Positions 41,540-52,098 of a stretch of DNA of 64,000 bases are shown here, one piece after another; position 1 is the stretch's first letter; each line of letters opens with the position of its first letter. The position numbers and the translations under genes were made by a program. Location of the stretch: assembly GCF_034008315.1 (NCBI RefSeq), contig NZ_CP125377.1, forward strand, positions 5,520,501 through 5,584,500, given 5' to 3'. The notes below the pieces were generated by a model. It was not told the DNA's origin. It did not search any database and saw only the letters and a program-made list of their open reading frames with translations. This DNA is from Pseudomonas sp. P8_241. Its GTDB lineage: Bacteria > Pseudomonadota > Gammaproteobacteria > Pseudomonadales > Pseudomonadaceae.

Positions 41540-41870
41540 GGCGCGGATCAAAGGAAAACCCTTACAGAACTGAGATTTAGGAGTACGAAGGAGGGGGTAT
41601 CGAGAATTTGGCAGATGAATCCGCCCAACAACTTGAAGCAACACAGACGGCTGCGCTCGGAAGTTAAAGTAATTTATTAAGAGTAAGATTTTTTTGGTAT
41701 TACAAAAGTGCTTCTGCCGACGATTGTGTGACGAGGGAAATCAGTACGGCGAGGAGTTACAAACTGCAGCTTCTGGATATCACAGAAGCTGTCTACTGAC
41801 GGCCAGCAAAGGAGCTAAAGTGCCATCACTTACCTTCTGCCTAATTGAGTAAAGCAGAATAGAGAAAAAA
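41540..41870. other. Gene-free spacer between mraZ promoter and rnpB
   Basis: This 331-bp stretch is visibly more AT-rich than its surroundings and holds no convincing ORF on either strand. It contains a perfect hairpin, CAGCTTCTG (41767-41775) and CAGAAGCTG (41783-41791), with a 7-nt loop. A T-rich stretch lies at 41688-41700. The rnpB 3' end and its A/T run (41865-41870, read as T on the minus strand) border it. A small RNA or extra regulatory region is possible; nothing more can be shown. Confidence 0.5.
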
Positions 41871-42225
41871 GGTGGAGAGTCGATCTGTAAGCCGGGTTCT
41901 GTCTTGAACAGTCATTCGTCTACGATGGCCATCACTGGACATCTTTAGCAACCTACCCGGTCCCAGCGCGGGCCACGCCTTGGGACCCTATTTGGTCTTG
42001 CTCCAAGTGGGGTTTACCTAGCCACGAACTGTTGCCAGACGTGCGGTGCGCTCTTACCGCACCTTTTCACCCTTACCGGCGCCGAAGCGCTTAGGCGGTT
42101 ATTTTCTGTGGCACTTTCCGTAGGCTCACGCCTCCCAGGCATTACCTGGCACTTCGCCCTATGGAGCCCGGACTTTCCTCCCCCCCCTAATTTTCATAGA
42201 GGGCAGCGACTGTCCGATCGACTCT
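41871..42225 (-). ncRNA. rnpB: RNase P RNA (class A)
   Basis: The minus strand carries the conserved 5' region (GGAGGAAAGTCCGGGCTCC), the universal core ACAGAAAATAACCGCC, the AGGGTGAAAAGG segment, and the 3' region GACAGAACCCGGCTTACAGA. The ends AGAGTCGATCGG and GATCGACTCT pair as helix P1, which sets the boundaries to within a few bases. RNase P RNA is the catalytic subunit that matures tRNA 5' ends. A T run follows the 3' helix on the minus strand and serves as terminator. Confidence 0.96.
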
Positions 42226-42234
42226 CCGCCGCGC

Positions 42235-42263
42235 AGGTTACCGGCAGAGCGCCCGAAGAACAA
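42235..42263 (-). promoter_or_regulatory. Candidate rnpB promoter
   Basis: TTGTTC (42263-42258) and TAACCT (42240-42235) on the minus strand are spaced by 17 bp, about 10 nt before the inferred RNA start. Confidence 0.6.
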
Positions 42264-42301
42264 GCGTTAAGCGCCTATGGCCACGCCTGCACGTCGGTTT
42301 T

Positions 42302-43174
42302 TTACTCGCCCTTCTGTTTATCCAGTGCGACTTGATAAAGCACGTTCTTGCGCTCGCCGGTAATTTGCGCGGCCAAAGCCGCCGCGCGCTTGAGCGGCAT
42401 TTCTTCGAGCAACAGATCAAGGATGCGCATCGCTTCACTGCTTACCGCATCTTCCGTCTCAGGCGCCGTCCAGCCCGCCACCAACACCACACACTCGCCA
42501 CGCTGCTGATTACTGTCTGACTCGACGAACTCACGCAACTCTCCCAGCGGCAAGCCCTTGAGCGTTTCGAAGGTCTTGGTCAGCTCACGACCCAGCAATG
42601 CCGGGCGTTCAGCGCCGAACACCAGTTCCATGTCCTGCAAACATTCAAGAATGCGATGCGGTGCTTCGTAGAAGATCAGTGTGCGCGGCTCTTCCTTTAC
42701 AAGTTCCAGGCGTGCCCGGCGCCCTACCGCCTTGGCCGGCAAGAATCCTTCGAAGATAAAGCGATCGGAGGGCAATCCCGCCGCCGACAATGCGGCGATC
42801 AAGGCACAGGCGCCAGGCACCGGCACCACGTTGATGCCTGCCGCGCGAGCCTGGCGCACCAAGTGGTAACCGGGATCGGAAATCAGCGGCGTCCCGGCGT
42901 CGGAGATCAATGCCACGTTGTCACCGGCGAGCAGACGGGTAATAAAGCGACTGCCTTCATCCCGCTCGTTGTGCTCATGACAGGCCGCGAGCGGCGTCGA
43001 GATACCGAAATGTTGCATCAACCGCTGGGAGTGACGGGTATCCTCGGCGGCAATCAGCGCCACTTCGCGCAGAATCTTCAGCGCCCGCGCACTGATGTCA
43101 TCCAGGTTGCCGATGGGCGTCGCCACCACATAAAGCGAGCCAGCAGCGGAATTCAAAGCACCTGGAGCAGTCAA
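42302..43174 (-). CDS. rsmI: 16S rRNA 2'-O-methyltransferase RsmI
   Basis: RsmI methylates the ribose of C1402, the same nucleotide that RsmH methylates on N4. The 290-aa tetrapyrrole-methylase-fold protein has LYVVATPIGNLDDIS, AAEDTR, ALISDAGTPLISDPG and FYEAPHRI. I chose TTG 43174 because GAGGTG sits just upstream and the family begins close to this point. ATG 43207 would add 11 residues but has no SD and overlaps a TACAAT hexamer. It is divergent from lpoA. Confidence 0.95.
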   Translation of the reverse strand: MTAPGALNSAAGSLYVVATPIGNLDDISARALKILREVALIAAEDTRHSQRLMQHFGISTPLAACHEHNERDEGSRFITRLLAGDNVALISDAGTPLISDPGYHLVRQARAAGINVVPVPGACALIAALSAAGLPSDRFIFEGFLPAKAVGRRARLELVKEEPRTLIFYEAPHRILECLQDMELVFGAERPALLGRELTKTFETLKGLPLGELREFVESDSNQQRGECVVLVAGWTAPETEDAVSSEAMRILDLLLEEMPLKRAAALAAQITGERKNVLYQVALDKQKGE

Positions 43175-43384
43175 AGCGCACACCTCATGATCGGTAAAAG
43201 TCGCCATTGTAGCGCGTAGCGCCGCTCGCGATACGCGCAAGCGGTTACCGCCTTAAAGACCGTTTGTGCACTGCAGCAACATTTACAGCAGCTAAATTGA
43301 TCGATTCACGCCAGTAACATCGCGCCCCGGCCAGTGCTTGGGTACAATTCCACGCTAATTTGATCGAGTATCAGGAACACTTAC

Positions 43385-45195
43385 ATGATCGCTTGCCTGC
43401 GGCTGTTATCTGCCCTCTGCCTTGCTGCCTTGCTGGCGGCTTGCGCCAGCTCGCCCTCCTCCAGCCTTGGCGAAGTTCCACGGACCCCGGATGCCAGTAT
43501 CGAGCAACTGCTCGAGAAGGCAGCCCAAAGCAAATCACCGGAAGACGCAGCCCTGCTGCGCCTGAGTGCGGCTGACCTCGCCTATCGACAAGGCAATGCC
43601 GGCCAGTCCGCGCAAATCCTGCAACAGGTTCCCGTCGAGTCGCTCAAGCCCGGCCCACAGGTCTTCGCCAGCACCCTGGCAGCCGAACTGGCCATGACCC
43701 GCAACCAGCCGAAAGCCGCACTGACGGCGCTGAACCATCCAAGCCTGCAGCGCCTGGGCGAATTGTCGCAGGAGCAACAGGTCCGTACCGGCACCGTGCG
43801 CGCCCGCGCTCTTGAAGCCGATGGGCAAACCCTCGCGGCCGCACGGGAGCGCATCTTTATCGCTCCGATGCTGAGCGGCGAAGCGGCGGCTAAAAATCAT
43901 GAAGCCATCTGGACGCTGATCGCCTCTCTGCCAACCGACCAGCTGCAACCCTCCACCACCGACGACCTCGGCGGCTGGATGGCCCTGGCCCTGGCCGTGA
44001 AAACCGCCGGCACCCTGGAACAACAACAAGCGGCCATCGACAACTGGCGCGCCCAGAACCCGAAACACCCGGCCGCTATTCAGCTGCCCGTCGCCCTGAC
44101 CAAGCTCAAGGAACTGGCCAGCCAGCCCCTGAGCAAAATCGCCTTGCTGCTGCCGCAGGACGGCCCACTGGCATCCGTCGGCAAGGCGCTGCGCGACGGG
44201 TTCATGGCCGCTCATTACCAGGCGCAACAGGCCGGGCAGAAACCGCCAGCTATCGAGTTCTATGACAGCTCACGCCTGACCTCCATGGACGAGTTCTATC
44301 GCAAGGCCCAGGCCGATGGCGTGCAACTGGTAGTCGGCCCACTGGAGAAACCACTGGTCAAACAACTCAGCACTCGCCCGCAACTGCCGATCACCACCCT
44401 GGCGCTGAACTACAGCGAGGGTGATCAAGGTCCGGCGCAATTGTTCCAGTTTGGTCTTGCCGCTGAAGATGAAGCCCGCGAAGTGTCCCGTCGCGCACGC
44501 GCCGATGGCCTGCATCGCGCAGCCATCATGGTACCGAAGGGTGAATGGGGCGACCGCGTTCTCAAGGCGTTCAGCCAGGACTGGCAAGCCAATGGCGGCA
44601 GCATCGTCGCCACCGAGCGTGTCGATCAGCCGGTGCAACTGGCCCAGCAGATCGCCGACATGTTCCAGCTGCGCCAGAGTGAGGGTCGCGCCAAGAGCCT
44701 GCAAAGCACGGTTGGATCGCAAGTCGCCGCCCAGCCGTCGCGTCGTCAGGATATCGAGTTCATCTTCCTTGCAGCCACACCGCAACAGGCTCAACAGATC
44801 AAACCGACCCTGAATTTCCAGTACGCGGGTGACGTTCCGGTTTACGCTACCTCCCACGTATTCAGTGCGAGCGGCGATGTGAACCAGTACAACGACATGA
44901 ACGGCATTCGCTTCTGCGAAACCCCATGGTTGCTGGACGCCAATGATCCGCTGCGTCGCCAGGTCACTGCTCAGTGGCCGCAAGCGAGTGGCAGCCTTGG
45001 CCGTCTTTACGCCATGGGCGTTGATGCTTATCGCCTGGCCCCGCGCCTGGGCCAACTCAAGGCCCTGCCAGATAGCCGCATCGAAGGCCAGTCAGGCAGT
45101 CTGAGCATGACTCAGAGCCAGCGCGTCGTGCGCCAGTTGCCATGGGCCGAATTCATCAACGGTCAGGTTCAGCGCCTGCCGGACACCGCTCGCTG

Positions 45196-45196
<1 letters not shown>
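43385..45196 (+). CDS. lpoA: Outer membrane lipoprotein LpoA, PBP1A activator
   Basis: LpoA reaches from the outer membrane to stimulate the peptidoglycan synthase PBP1A. The 603-aa protein has a lipobox (LAALLAACASS). An N-terminal TPR-like helical region (residues about 30-260) precedes a C-terminal domain with the periplasmic-binding-protein fold (from KIALLLPQDGPLASVGKALR). TACAAT at 43343-43348 is a probable -10 element. The stop overlaps yraN as TGATG, and the four genes lpoA-yraN-gmhA-dolP follow the enterobacterial yraM-yraP order. Confidence 0.95.
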
Positions 45197-46831
<1,635 letters not shown>

Positions 46832-46851
46832 GCTGACTGACCCACACGCGG

Positions 46852-46930
46852 TGTAGGAACTGCCGAAGGCTGCGATCTTTTGATCCTGAAAGCCAAAATC
46901 AAAAGATCGCAGCCTGCGGCAGCTCCTACG
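46852..46930. repeat. Repeat pair (family B), GTAGGA ends outward
   Basis: An arm from 46853 (containing GGCTGCGATCTTTTGAT, to 46884) pairs with its inverse (ATCAAAAGATCGCAGCC from 46898, to 46929). The arms are 32 bp with a few mismatches. The same element recurs at 53143 and 55514. Confidence 0.85.
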
Positions 46931-46970
46931 TAATAAAAAAGGCGACCCTTCCGGATCGCCTTTTTTATTA
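46931..46970. terminator. Bidirectional terminator between dolP and sspB
   Basis: TAATAAAAAAGGCGA and TCGCCTTTTTTATTA form perfect 15-bp arms around a 10-nt loop. The last three bases are the sspB stop codon on the minus strand. Confidence 0.92.
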
Positions 46971-47381
46971 CTTCACCACCTTCAAACTAGGTCGACCGCT
47001 GGGACGCGGCGGCTCGCTGTCGGGTGGCGGAATGTCATCATCCGGCTCGATGTCATCGTCCTCACCCATAGGCGATTCCAGATCGAACACCATGCCCTGG
47101 CCATTTTCCCTGGCGTAGATACCCAGGATTGAAGCGATCGGCACATACAAGGTGTGCGGCACACCCCCGAAGCGACCTTCGAAGCTCACAGCCTCGTTGT
47201 CCATATGCAGATGGCGCACAGCTTGTGGCGACACGTTCAGGACGATCTGCCCCTCACTGGCAAACCCCTGCGGCACCTGCACCGACGGGTACTCGGAATT
47301 GACCAGCATGTGCGGGGTGCAATCGTTGTCAACAATCCACTCATAGAGCGCACGGACCAGATAAGGTCGACTGGAGTTCAT
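46968..47381 (-). CDS. sspB: ClpXP protease specificity-enhancing factor SspB
   Basis: SspB delivers ssrA-tagged proteins to ClpXP. The 137-aa protein has the substrate-binding domain (PYLVRALYEWIVDNDCTPHM, FGGVPHTLYVPIASILGIYA), an acidic linker (GEDDDIEPDDDIPP) and the ClpX-binding tail RPSLKVVK. SD GGAG lies before ATG. It is 16 nt downstream of sspA. Its TAA stop is part of the terminator stem. Confidence 0.97.
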   Translation of the reverse strand: MNSSRPYLVRALYEWIVDNDCTPHMLVNSEYPSVQVPQGFASEGQIVLNVSPQAVRHLHMDNEAVSFEGRFGGVPHTLYVPIASILGIYARENGQGMVFDLESPMGEDDDIEPDDDIPPPDSEPPRPSGRPSLKVVK

Positions 47382-47397
47382 AGCGGCTCCTTAAGCC

Positions 47398-48015
47398 TTA
47401 GCGCATGTCGCGTTCGACACCAGACAGACTCGCCTGGAAAGCCTCACGCGCAAACTGGCGCTCCATATAATCAAGCAGCGGCTTGGCTGGCCGCGGCAGT
47501 TCAATACCCAGAATCGGCAATCGCCAGAGTATTGGCAATAGGCAGCAATCCACCAGACTTTGTTCCTCACTAAGGAAAAACGGCTTGTCGGCGAACAACG
47601 GCGACACGCCCGTCAGGCTTTCACGCAACTCTTTGCGAGCTACGGCACGGGCCGCTTCCTTGGTCCGCGAATCCAGAATCAGATCCACCAGGCCACACCA
47701 GTCACGCTGAATACGATGAATCAGCAGTCGGCTGTTGGCACGCGCCACGGGATAAACCGGCAGTAGTGGCGGATGCGGGTAACGCTCATCCAGGTATTCC
47801 ATCACCACGGTCGACTCCCACAACGCAAGGTCACGATCGACCAGGGTGGGCAAGCTGCCGTAAGGGTTCACTTCAATCAGTTTAGGTGGCTGGCGGCCTG
47901 CCTCCACATAAATGATCTCTGCGCTGACACCCTTCTCTGCCAGTACGATGCGCACTCGGTGGGAATAGTGGTCGGCGGGGTCGGAGTAACAGGCCAACCG
48001 ATTGGTCACGCCCAT
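47398..48015 (-). CDS. sspA: Stringent starvation protein A
   Basis: SspA binds RNA polymerase and affects stress and virulence gene expression. The 205-aa protein has a GST fold: N-terminal thioredoxin-like part ([38 protein letters not shown]) and an all-helical C-terminal part. SspA proteins lack GST activity. Its SD region is AGGAGG. sspB follows as an operon. Confidence 0.97.
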   Translation of the reverse strand: MGVTNRLACYSDPADHYSHRVRIVLAEKGVSAEIIYVEAGRQPPKLIEVNPYGSLPTLVDRDLALWESTVVMEYLDERYPHPPLLPVYPVARANSRLLIHRIQRDWCGLVDLILDSRTKEAARAVARKELRESLTGVSPLFADKPFFLSEEQSLVDCCLLPILWRLPILGIELPRPAKPLLDYMERQFAREAFQASLSGVERDMR

Positions 48016-48053
48016 GGCGGTCCTCCTCGCTTGTAGAAATTATCGGAAGCGGA

Positions 48054-48137
48054 AAAACGAGCGCGCCCAGAGGGCGCCTCAAATAACGTCTGGATGACCA
48101 GGTTCGCTACTCTGAGACGCCCTTGGGCGCGCGCGAT
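48054..48137 (-). terminator. Double hairpin downstream of petC
   Basis: GCGCCC-AGA-GGGCGC (about 48063-48077) followed on the minus strand by GCTCGTTTTTCC forms the terminator for petABC. A second hairpin (ACGCCC-TT-GGGCGC, about 48117-48130) lies upstream of it, and the two arms are themselves nearly inverted copies of each other. The 146-bp gap must also hold the sspA promoter, which I cannot place. Confidence 0.65.
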
Positions 48138-48161
48138 TAACAGCAATTGCTTGAAGCGTTA

Positions 48162-48944
48162 TCAGTGCACGTCTTTCCAGTATTCGCGCTTGAGCAGGTA
48201 AGCGAATACGAAGAAGAACGCCAGGTACAGCAATACGTAAGTACCAATGCGCTGATGTTGCAGCTTAACCGGGTTAGCCGAGTAAGCCAGGAAGGTTACC
48301 AGATTCTTGACCTTCTCATCGAACTGCTCTTCGGTCAAAGCACCGCTTTTCGGCACGATGGTCAGTTGATCGCACGCCTCATGGGTCAGTGGCGTACCGG
48401 TCAACGGATCATATTGCTTCTTGCCGTCTTCAACGATCTGAACCTGTTTGCAACCGACGACCTGACGGCCTTGCAGGCCCACCAGGACGTTAGGCATGCC
48501 CACGTTCGGGAAAACCTTGTTGTTCACGCCCCAAGGGCGTGACGGATCTTCGTAGAACGATTTCAGGTATCCGTAGAGCCAGTCGGTGCCACGAACACGG
48601 GCGACGAGTGTCAGGTCCGGTGGTGCCGCGCCGAACCAGGCCTTGGCGTCCGCCGGCTGCATGCCGACATTCATGTGATCACCGATCTTGGCGCCAGTGA
48701 AAACCAGCTTCTCCAACATCAATTCATGGGGAATGCCCAAGTCGTCGGCAACGCGCTCGTAACGCTGGAACTTGGCGCTATGGCAGCCCATGCAGTAGTT
48801 GGCGAACGTACGTGCACCGTCCTGCATGGCCGCTTTATCGGAAACGTCGATATCGACTTTTTCCAGCTCCGGGCCACCGTGTTCAGCAGCGAAAGCGAAC
48901 ACTGGCAGCGCAGCAAGCATCAATACAGCAAATAGCTTTTTCAT
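48162..48944 (-). CDS. petC: Cytochrome c1 of the bc1 complex
   Basis: Cytochrome c1 carries electrons from the Rieske protein to soluble cytochrome c. From ATG 48944 it is 260 aa: a signal peptide (MKKLFAVLMLAALPVFAFA), haem site CMGCH, and a C-terminal membrane anchor (RIGTYVLLYLAFFFVFAYLL). The methionine ligand is probably in the central PxNVGMPN region. The start overlaps petB by one base (TGATG). The longer frame to 49121 belongs to petB. Confidence 0.96.
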   Translation of the reverse strand: MKKLFAVLMLAALPVFAFAAEHGGPELEKVDIDVSDKAAMQDGARTFANYCMGCHSAKFQRYERVADDLGIPHELMLEKLVFTGAKIGDHMNVGMQPADAKAWFGAAPPDLTLVARVRGTDWLYGYLKSFYEDPSRPWGVNNKVFPNVGMPNVLVGLQGRQVVGCKQVQIVEDGKKQYDPLTGTPLTHEACDQLTIVPKSGALTEEQFDEKVKNLVTFLAYSANPVKLQHQRIGTYVLLYLAFFFVFAYLLKREYWKDVH

Positions 48945-50155
48945 CAGCCAGTCACCCTTTCCGGAACCGGTTTGGTCTTCTCGAGCCTGGTGTAGAACGG
49001 CATCAAAATGAAGTAGGCGAAGTACAGGAAGGTACATACCTGCGATAACAACGTACGGCCTGGAGTCGGAGCCAGAACGCCTAGCACACCGAGGATCACG
49101 AACGAGATGCAGAATACCCATAGCCAGATCTTGCTCATCCAGCCCTTGTAGCGCATCGACTTGACCGGACTACGGTCGAGCCACGGCAGGACGAACAGCA
49201 CAGCGATGGCCGCGCCCATGGCGATAACACCCAGGAGCTTGTCCGGAACCGCCCGCAGAATTGCGTAGAACGGCGTGAAGTACCAGACCGGAGCAATGTG
49301 CTCTGGGGTCTTGAAGGCGTTCGCCACTTCGAAGTTCGGCTTCTCGAGGAAATAGCCGCCCATCTCGGGGAAGAAGAACACGATCGAGCAAAAGATGAAC
49401 AGGAACACCACGACACCGACGATATCTTTCACGGTGTAGTAAGGGTGGAAGGCAATGCCGTCCAGCGGGATGCCGTTTTCGTCCTTGTGCTTCTTGATGT
49501 CCACGCCGTCAGGGTTGTTCGACCCCACTTCGTGCAACGCGAGGATGTGCAACACCACCAGACCGAGAATCACGATCGGCAAGGCAACCACGTGCAAGGC
49601 GAAGAAGCGGTTCAGGGTGATACCGGAAATCAGGTAGTCACCACGGATCCACTGGGTCAGGTCGTTGCCGATGACCGGGATCGCGCCGAACAGCGAGATG
49701 ATCACCTGGGCACCCCAGTAGGACATCTGGCCCCACGGCAGCAGATAGCCCATGAACGCTTCAGCCATCAGCGCCAGGTAGATCAGCATGCCGAAGACCC
49801 ACACCAGCTCCCGTGGCTTCTGGTACGACCCGTAGAGCAACCCACGGAACATGTGCAGATAAACCACGATGAAGAACGCCGAAGCGCCGGTGGAGTGCAG
49901 AAGACGCAGGATCGAGCCGTACTCGACGTCGCGCATGATGTATTCGACAGAAGCAAAGGCCTCTTCCGCCGACGGGGTGTAACTCATGGTCAGCCAGACA
50001 CCGGTAACGATCTGGTTGACCAGAACGAGTAGCGCCAGGGAACCAAAAAAATAGAAGAAGTTGAAGTTCTTCGGAGCGTAATACTTGCTGAGATGGTCTT
50101 CCCACATCTTGGTGGCGGGAAAGCGCGCATCAACCCAATCCATGAACTTGCTCAT
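48944..50155 (-). CDS. petB: Cytochrome b of the bc1 complex
   Basis: Cytochrome b holds the two b haems and the quinol and quinone sites. The 403-aa protein has eight membrane helices. Haem-ligand His pairs appear in LLHSTGASAFFIVVYLHMF and in FALHVVALPIVILGLVVLHI, and the Qo-site PEW-type region is around FFPEMGGYF with PVWYFTPFYAILRAVPDKL after it. I use ATG 50155; GTG 50158, overlapping the petA stop as GTGA, is possible. Confidence 0.97.
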   Translation of the reverse strand: MSKFMDWVDARFPATKMWEDHLSKYYAPKNFNFFYFFGSLALLVLVNQIVTGVWLTMSYTPSAEEAFASVEYIMRDVEYGSILRLLHSTGASAFFIVVYLHMFRGLLYGSYQKPRELVWVFGMLIYLALMAEAFMGYLLPWGQMSYWGAQVIISLFGAIPVIGNDLTQWIRGDYLISGITLNRFFALHVVALPIVILGLVVLHILALHEVGSNNPDGVDIKKHKDENGIPLDGIAFHPYYTVKDIVGVVVFLFIFCSIVFFFPEMGGYFLEKPNFEVANAFKTPEHIAPVWYFTPFYAILRAVPDKLLGVIAMGAAIAVLFVLPWLDRSPVKSMRYKGWMSKIWLWVFCISFVILGVLGVLAPTPGRTLLSQVCTFLYFAYFILMPFYTRLEKTKPVPERVTG

Positions 50156-50748
50156 CACGCTTTCTCCGTATCGACGCCAACAATAATGATGTCATCGGTC
50201 TCATAGGAATGCGGGGGAACTGGCAGGTTCAAAGGCGCAGGTTGCGACTTGTAGACGCGGCCAGCCAGATCGTAATGGGAACCGTGGCAAGGGCAGAAAT
50301 AACCGCCTACCCAGTCTTTGCCCAGATCAGCAGGTGCCACTTCGGGACGGAATGTCGGCGAACAACCCAGGTGCGTGCAGATACCAATCAGCAGCAGAAC
50401 CTCGGGCTTGATCGAACGCGTTTCCGGATCAACATAGGTAGGTTGTGTCGAGTTCTTGGAGGTCGGGTCAGACAGCTGGCCCTCGATCTTTTTCAGATTC
50501 CCCAGGATTTCCTCGGTACGGCGGACGATGAACACCGGCTGACCGCGCCACTCAGCAATCATCTGCTGGCCTGGCTCGATTTTGCTGACATTCACTTTCA
50601 CCGGTGCACCTGCGGCTTTCGCCTTGGCACTGGGAAACCATGACCCCACGAACGGGACCGCAGCCCCCACCGCTCCTGCAGCACCCACCACGGATGTGGC
50701 TGCTACCAAGAAGCGACGCCGGCCTGCATTCACGCCGTCATTGCTCAT
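50155..50748 (-). CDS. petA: Rieske iron-sulfur subunit of the bc1 complex
   Basis: The Rieske protein accepts an electron from quinol through its 2Fe-2S cluster. The 197-aa protein has an N-terminal twin-arginine signal-anchor (GRRRFLVAATSVVGAAGAVG) and the cluster motifs CTHLGC and CPCHGSHYD. The order petA-petB-petC is one operon with overlapping genes. Confidence 0.97.
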   Translation of the reverse strand: MSNDGVNAGRRRFLVAATSVVGAAGAVGAAVPFVGSWFPSAKAKAAGAPVKVNVSKIEPGQQMIAEWRGQPVFIVRRTEEILGNLKKIEGQLSDPTSKNSTQPTYVDPETRSIKPEVLLLIGICTHLGCSPTFRPEVAPADLGKDWVGGYFCPCHGSHYDLAGRVYKSQPAPLNLPVPPHSYETDDIIIVGVDTEKA

Positions 50749-50894
50749 TCAGTCCTCTCCCATCAGCTTTGTGGCCTGTTAAATCAGGCATCTACTAAGT
50801 AAAACTATGTACTTATAAAAATTTTGCCGAATGGTAATGAAAAGCCCCAATTCTGACAAGGTAATTACCGGAGCCCATCACCCCCGAGCCTTGT

Positions 50895-50921
50895 AGTATA
50901 GGGCGTCTGCGGATGTGGCAA
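50895..50921 (-). promoter_or_regulatory. Candidate petABC promoter
   Basis: TATACT (50900-50895) is a good -10 element on the minus strand, with TTGCCA (50921-50916) 15 bp upstream, shorter than ideal. It would give a 140-nt leader. The 210-bp stretch 50749-50958 holds no gene. Confidence 0.35.
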
Positions 50922-50958
50922 GTTGTCACAGCGCAATTCTTTGATAAATCGCACGCAT

Positions 50959-51001
50959 AAAAAAACGCCCAGCTCCGCGAGGAAACTGGGCGTTCTTTTT
51001 T
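50959..51001 (-). terminator. Terminator of rplM-rpsI
   Basis: AACGCCCAG (50964-50972) pairs with CTGGGCGTT (50986-50994) with a 13-nt loop. On the minus strand a T run of seven follows. Confidence 0.9.
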
Positions 51002-51016
51002 GAACGTGAAAGCGAA

Positions 51017-51409
51017 TTAACGCTTCGAGTACTGCGGACGCTTACGCGCTTTACGCAGACCGACTTTCTTACGTTCAACTTCACGAGCATCGCGGGTTAC
51101 GAAACCGGCTTTACGCAGGGCGCTGCGCAGAGTCTCGTCGTAATCCATCAGAGCGCGAGTGATACCGTGGCGGATTGCGCCAGCCTGACCACTTACACCA
51201 CCGCCGATCACGGTGACGTAGATGTCGAATTTCTCGACAGTCTCAGTCAATTCCAGCGGCTGACGAACTACCATGCGGGCAGTTTCGCGGCCGAAGAAAT
51301 TATCCAGCGAACGGTTGTTGATGGAGATGTTACCAGTACCCGGACGCAGGAAAACGCGTGCGGTTGCGGTCTTGCGACGGCCAGTGCCGTAATTTTGAGT
51401 CGCCGACAT
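51017..51409 (-). CDS. rpsI: 30S ribosomal protein S9
   Basis: S9 lies in the 30S head and its C-terminal tail reaches the P-site tRNA. The 130-aa protein has [16 protein letters not shown], the [19 protein letters not shown] core and the basic tail [17 protein letters not shown] ending in the invariant Lys-Arg. It follows rplM by 14 nt. Confidence 0.98.
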   Translation of the reverse strand: MSATQNYGTGRRKTATARVFLRPGTGNISINNRSLDNFFGRETARMVVRQPLELTETVEKFDIYVTVIGGGVSGQAGAIRHGITRALMDYDETLRSALRKAGFVTRDAREVERKKVGLRKARKRPQYSKR

Positions 51410-51423
51410 AATGAACTATTCCG

Positions 51424-51852
51424 TTAAAACTTCAGTTCTTGGGGCTGCTGAGCAGTATGAGGGTGTACAGCGCCCGCATAGACTTTCAGCTTACGATACA
51501 TGTCGCGACCCAGCGGGTTCTTAGGCAGCATGCCTTTGACCGCGGTCTCGATCACGCGCTCAGGGGCTTTAGCGATCAGCTTTTCGAAGTTGATCGACTT
51601 GATACCGCCCGGGAAACCGGAGTGGGAGTAGTAGATTTTGTCGGTGGTTTTAGCACCGGTTACACGAATCTGCTCGGCATTGATAACGACGATGTAATCG
51701 CCGGTGTCAACGTGAGGAGTGTACTCAGCTTTATGCTTGCCACGCAGACGGCTCGCGATTTCGGTGGCCAGACGACCCAGGGTCTGACCTGCAGCGTCGA
51801 CGACAAACCAGTCGCGCTGTACTGTTTCCGGTTTAGCAGTAAAAGTTTTCAT
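51424..51852 (-). CDS. rplM: 50S ribosomal protein L13
   Basis: L13 is an early 50S assembly protein. The 142-aa length is standard. Motifs include [36 protein letters not shown] and [20 protein letters not shown]. It is first in the rplM-rpsI operon. Confidence 0.98.
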   Translation of the reverse strand: MKTFTAKPETVQRDWFVVDAAGQTLGRLATEIASRLRGKHKAEYTPHVDTGDYIVVINAEQIRVTGAKTTDKIYYSHSGFPGGIKSINFEKLIAKAPERVIETAVKGMLPKNPLGRDMYRKLKVYAGAVHPHTAQQPQELKF

Positions 51853-51893
51853 TCTTTATAGCCTCAGGGGCCGCCCTGTAAATTAGACGGCGG

Positions 51894-51922
51894 ATCTTAC
51901 TGAATAGTGCGTACTTTGACAA
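51894..51922 (-). promoter_or_regulatory. Candidate rplM-rpsI promoter
   Basis: TTGTCA (51922-51917) and TAAGAT (51899-51894) on the minus strand have exact 17-bp spacing, 42 bp upstream of rplM. Confidence 0.65.
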
Positions 51923-52098
51923 GTCAAAGGCAGCCGGATACAGACGCTTTCGGGGGCTCGGGTCGGCGCGTCCGTTCAACGGCAAGATTCTTCGGCGGCG
52001 GCGCATCACTTCCACTGCAGAAAGAGGTGCGCAATTATGCAGATTGCGAAAAATAATTCAACCTGCTTTTATGATTGTTTTGCCCAAGGAGCACCCCG

